From contig NZ_LMNG01000008.1 of NCBI RefSeq assembly GCF_001423295.1, positions 1 to 63,185 on the forward strand: 63,185 nucleotides of DNA, written 5' to 3'. Source of the stretch: Methylobacterium sp. Leaf112 (lineage in GTDB: Bacteria; Pseudomonadota; Alphaproteobacteria; Rhizobiales; Beijerinckiaceae). A model generated the notes under the pieces. That model did not search any database. It saw only the letters and a list, made by a program, of their open reading frames with translations, and was not told the DNA's origin. This document shows positions 60,846 through 63,185 of the stretch, one piece after another; within the stretch, counting starts at the first letter, position 1, and each line of letters opens with the position of its first letter. A program made the position numbers and the translations under genes.

Positions 60846-60869
60846 TTAACCTTAAGGATATTAACCTTA
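60846..60869. promoter_or_regulatory. Direct repeat TTAACCTTA in the rhomboid/PAS_5 intergenic region
   Basis: TTAACCTTA occurs at 60846-60854 and 60861-60869, a 15-base period, followed by another TTAA at 60878-60881. The AT-rich cluster lies between divergent genes. The TTAA spacing (N5) does not match CtrA (N7), so another regulator is likely. Confidence 0.45.
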
Positions 60870-61013
60870 CACAAGAGTTAAGCGCGCGCGTCCCGAAGGG
60901 CCGGCATAGGGTGTGCGCAGGGATGAAGAATTCCTTCACGGCACGGCTGCCCGTGTCCCGAAATGGAACTCATCCCGAAGATGCCCCCACGGGCCGTGCC
61001 ACCGCAGGACACC

Positions 61014-61619
61014 ATGAAGCATCCGACCAGTCGCCTGCTCCACAGTTACTGGGATGGTCTGCGCCGGGAGCGGGCCGCCCCCGAGCGCAGCGAAATCGAA
61101 CCCGGTGCGATTCGCAACCTCCTCGCCGACAGCCTGATCCTCGAGGTCGACGTTCCGGGCAGCGCCGCGTCGGTGCGCCTGGCCGGCACCCGCGTCTGCG
61201 CCCTGTTCGGCCGCGAGCTGCGCGCCGACGCGTTCTCGGACCTGTGGGGCGCGCCCGACGCCGACCCGTGGCGCCTCGTCGAGACCGTCGCGGTGGACAC
61301 CCTCGGCATGGTGGCCGGGCTCACCGGCACGACGGTGCGCAACGAGACCATCGACCTCGAACTCATCCTCCTCCCCCTGCGCCATCGGGGCCAGACCCAG
61401 ACGCGGATCCTCGGCGCCCTCAGCCCGCATTGCGTGCCGCACTGGCTCGGCCTGCGTCCGGTCACGCGCCTGCGCACCACCTCCCTGCGCGTGCTGGAGC
61501 CCGCCCCGCGGCGCATGGACGACGCCGAGGCGGCCCTGCGCAACCTGCCGACGCCCGCCAACGACTCGCTGCCCTTCCGCCGCGGGCACCTGCTGGTCCA
61601 TCCGGGCGGCCGGGGCTGA
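61014..61619 (+). CDS. PAS_5 (DUF1457-type) domain protein
   Basis: The 201-residue protein begins MKHPTSRLLHSYWDGLRRER, a typical PAS_5 opening, with EIEPGAIRNLLADSLILEV and RLAGTRVCALFGRELR. This family is common in Rhizobiales, often downstream of general-stress or CtrA control. The ligand and output are unknown. ATG 60963 is in frame but less conserved. It is divergent from the rhomboid gene. Confidence 0.8.
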   Translation: MKHPTSRLLHSYWDGLRRERAAPERSEIEPGAIRNLLADSLILEVDVPGSAASVRLAGTRVCALFGRELRADAFSDLWGAPDADPWRLVETVAVDTLGMVAGLTGTTVRNETIDLELILLPLRHRGQTQTRILGALSPHCVPHWLGLRPVTRLRTTSLRVLEPAPRRMDDAEAALRNLPTPANDSLPFRRGHLLVHPGGRG

Positions 61620-61981
61620 GCGCTCCGTCGCCGATGTCGGTGCCGACTTAGGCGAGACGGCCGGGCGACGATCAGGGATTTCGAAGGCTGAAACGATCCA
61701 ACAGGGTTGGGCCGGGCTCGAATTCGCGGGCCGCCGTGATCAAATCATCGAGATCGTTCACGTAGAGGCCAAGTCGTCATGGCCGGAGAGGCATGGTTTC
61801 GGCCACGCTCTGCAAGAGCGACCATAGGCCTGCCGGCTCCGCGACGCCTCTGTTCCTGGGGCGGATCGCGTCGATGGCGAACTACACGTAGGGCGTGATT
61901 TCGGCCGGGTTGCTGAAGGGTTTCGTAACCAAGGGTCGTCTAGGGTTCGTTACCGTTACGAAACCGAGACCTTGGTCCATC
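61620..61981. promoter_or_regulatory. Region upstream of the PilZ gene with operator-like repeats and a gene remnant
   Basis: An exact inverted repeat GGTTTCGTAAC (61919-61929)/GTTACGAAACC (61955-61965), with a third half-site GGTTCGTTAC (61944-61953), lies 17 bases upstream of the PilZ start. On the minus strand 61672-61770 an open stretch of about 32 codons (GLYVNDLDDLITAA...) looks like the tail of a lost gene. The rest shows nothing I recognise. Confidence 0.5.
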
Positions 61982-62608
61982 ATGCTTGAGGCCCTCGTAC
62001 GCCCCGAGGCGAAACTGACACGCGGCATCCGCGCATCGGACCTTCGCCGCCATCAGCGGGTCAAGGTCGCCCTGCTCGGCCGCTACATGCTCACCGACCG
62101 CCGGGAATTTCCGTGCCAGACCGTGGACATGTCGCCGGGCGGCGTGCGCCTCACCTGCGTCGAGCCGGGTCTGCTCGACGAGCGCGTGGTGCTGTATCTG
62201 GAGGAGATCGGCCGCCTCGAAGGCACCATCGCCCGCCTGATGCCCGAGGGCTTCGCCGTGCGCCTCAGCGCGACCCCGCGCAAGCGCGAGAAGATCGCCT
62301 CCCAGCTGACTTGGCTCGCCAACCGGGAGAACCTCGGGCTGCCCGAGGGCCGAACCCACGAGCGCCTCAAGCCCGTCAACCTCGCCACGACCCTGCGCTT
62401 CGACACCGGCCGCGAGATTCCGGTGCGGATCGTCGACGTCTCGATGTCCGGCGTCGCCCTCAGCACCGGCATCGTACCGGCCCTCGGCAGCAGCGTCGTG
62501 GTCGGACGGACCCCCGGGCGGGTGGTGCGTCACTTCGAGGGGGGCATCGGCGTGAACTTCCTGCTGCCGATCTCGCCGGATCTGTTCCACGAAGGCCTTC
62601 GGCTCTGA
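61982..62608 (+). CDS. Tandem PilZ-domain protein
   Basis: The 208-residue protein has two PilZ-like domains. The first (about 20-105) has LRRHQRVKVALLGRYMLTDR and TVDMSPGGVRL, matching RxxxR and (D/N)xSxxG. The second (about 115-205) has EIPVRIVDVSMSGVALSTG but a weaker arginine motif. PilZ domains bind cyclic di-GMP, so it is a likely receptor controlling envelope or motility functions. ATG 61982 is preferred to the in-frame 61895, which would run through the operator repeats. Confidence 0.85.
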   Translation: MLEALVRPEAKLTRGIRASDLRRHQRVKVALLGRYMLTDRREFPCQTVDMSPGGVRLTCVEPGLLDERVVLYLEEIGRLEGTIARLMPEGFAVRLSATPRKREKIASQLTWLANRENLGLPEGRTHERLKPVNLATTLRFDTGREIPVRIVDVSMSGVALSTGIVPALGSSVVVGRTPGRVVRHFEGGIGVNFLLPISPDLFHEGLRL

Positions 62609-62623
62609 CGGGAATGCACGCGC

Positions 62624-62651
62624 GCCGGCCCGCACCGGATCGCGGGCCGGC
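62624..62651 (+). terminator. Stem-loop after the PilZ gene
   Basis: A perfect 10-bp GC stem (62624-62633/62642-62651) with an 8-base loop follows the PilZ stop by 15 bases. No T-run is present. Confidence 0.6.
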
Positions 62652-62832
62652 CCGATGGTTTCCGGACCGTGAATCCGGCGCCGCACTTCCTAACGATGGC
62701 GGAAGCGGCGGGTTGGTCCTGTCGCGCGGGAGCTGACGCCACCGGGCCGAATCGATAAAATTGCGCGGATCGGCTTCAGCGCGGGGCAGCCGCCGCCACC
62801 GCATCGTGACCTCGTTGACGACGGGGGTTGCG

Positions 62833-63185
62833 ATGCGCGGGATGAAGACGATCGCTCTGGGAGCCTTGGCGGTGCTGGCCACGGCCCTGGGTTCGACCGC
62901 CCCCCGCGCCCAGACCACCCTCGCGGCCCTGCCGGCCCCCGCCACCCTCGCGGCCCCCGTCGGGGCCGCCCGTCCCATCGCCGCGTGGGTCGCCTTCTGC
63001 GAGCGCTACGCCGCCGAATGCGCCATCGACGCGAACGAGCCGGCGCGGATCGCCCTGACCCCGGCGGCCTGGACCACCATCGCGACGGTGAACCGCCGGA
63101 TCAACGCCCAGATCCGCCCCGTGACCGACCTCGACCACTGGGGCACCCCCGACCGCTGGGATCTGGCGGAGGACGGCTCGGGCGA
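62833..63185 (+). CDS. Transglutaminase-like cysteine peptidase (BTLCP/LapG-type), truncated by window end
   Basis: 117 codons are visible. A signal peptide (IALGALAVLATALGSTAPRAQ) is followed by the BTLCP opening WVAFCERYAAECAID, LTPAAWTTIATVNRRINAQI, and TDLDHWGTPDRWDLAEDGSG just before the catalytic GDCEDY region expected beyond the edge. This family includes LapG, the periplasmic protease controlled by cyclic di-GMP. Its position after a PilZ gene is suggestive. Catalytic residues cannot be checked here. Confidence 0.85.
   Translation, partial: MRGMKTIALGALAVLATALGSTAPRAQTTLAALPAPATLAAPVGAARPIAAWVAFCERYAAECAIDANEPARIALTPAAWTTIATVNRRINAQIRPVTDLDHWGTPDRWDLAEDGSG

Noticed and set aside
60846..60865. 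CtrA box at the TTAACCTTAAGG cluster
   Set aside because: TTAA half-sites are spaced by 5 or 11 bases, not 7.

Overview
The window comes from a high-GC methylotrophic alphaproteobacterium, almost certainly Methylobacterium or Methylorubrum. The main evidence is a complete calcium-type methanol dehydrogenase cluster at 33989-46847. Its order is the classic mxaF-J-G-I-R-S-A-C-K-L-D-E-H-B. MxaF has the vicinal Cys-Cys pair and WDYAGVN rather than the WDYDGVN of lanthanide-dependent XoxF. The rest also fits Rhizobiales: the dac-tmk-holB-metG-tatD-MBL run, PAS_5 and PilZ proteins, a BTLCP peptidase, and a CtrA-type box before an orphan ParA.

Layout. 1-96: end of a probable IS5-type insertion sequence. 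491-2297: a glyoxalase-superfamily-like protein and a manganese catalase. 2567-5856: lactate permease, EamA exporter, GNAT. 5904-6539: BrnT-type toxin with a frameshifted antitoxin. 6644-9080: TrmFO and a trypsin/PDZ protein that has lost its catalytic triad. 9205-12985: PaoABC-like molybdenum aldehyde oxidoreductase. 13123-17560: DUF305 protein, CobF, periplasmic ClpP-like protein, DadA. 17809-19734: PAS protein divergent from ParA plus a ribbon-helix-helix partner. 20190-28391: RlpA, D,D-carboxypeptidase, thymidylate kinase, DNA polymerase III delta-prime, MetRS, TatD, MBL hydrolase. 28420-33499: SGNH hydrolase, AlkA, Ada, EamA, secreted trypsin-like protease. 33989-46847: mxa cluster. 46872-50142: flavin reductase, nitroreductase, two secreted proteins, CysC. 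50155-50936: a probable toxin-antitoxin pair with a PARP-like ADP-ribosyltransferase toxin. 51071-54790: ThrS and a 2-hydroxycarboxylate transporter. 54868-55782: a gene pair with a HEPN-like second protein. 55819-63185: YidD, SufU/NifU-like scaffold, FolE, HisI, patatin, CBS protein, rhomboid, PAS_5, PilZ, and a truncated BTLCP peptidase.

How the mxa genes work together. MxaF and MxaI form periplasmic PQQ methanol dehydrogenase, MxaG is its cytochrome cL acceptor and MxaJ an associated periplasmic protein. MxaR/S/A/C/K/L form a MoxR-ATPase/VWA-type maturation complex needed for calcium-loaded enzyme, MxaD assists electron transfer, and MxaB is a response regulator. The cluster is largely translationally coupled by 1-4 nt overlaps, except at two gaps (mxaI-mxaR and mxaC-mxaK). 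Each gap holds a roughly 195-bp hairpin-rich repeat, and the two copies are in opposite orientation with compensated stem changes.

Most notable: (i) at two unrelated junctions (dac-tmk and hisI-patatin) short tandem duplications have produced a chain of 5-10 residue mini-ORFs, each linked to the next by an exact 4-nt NTGA stop/start overlap; (ii) the ADP-ribosyltransferase-like toxin-antitoxin pair; (iii) the HEPN-like pair; (iv) the inverted repeat elements inside the mxa operon; (v) a set of 12-18 bp in-frame minisatellites in neighbouring genes. No tRNA, rRNA or CRISPR array was seen.
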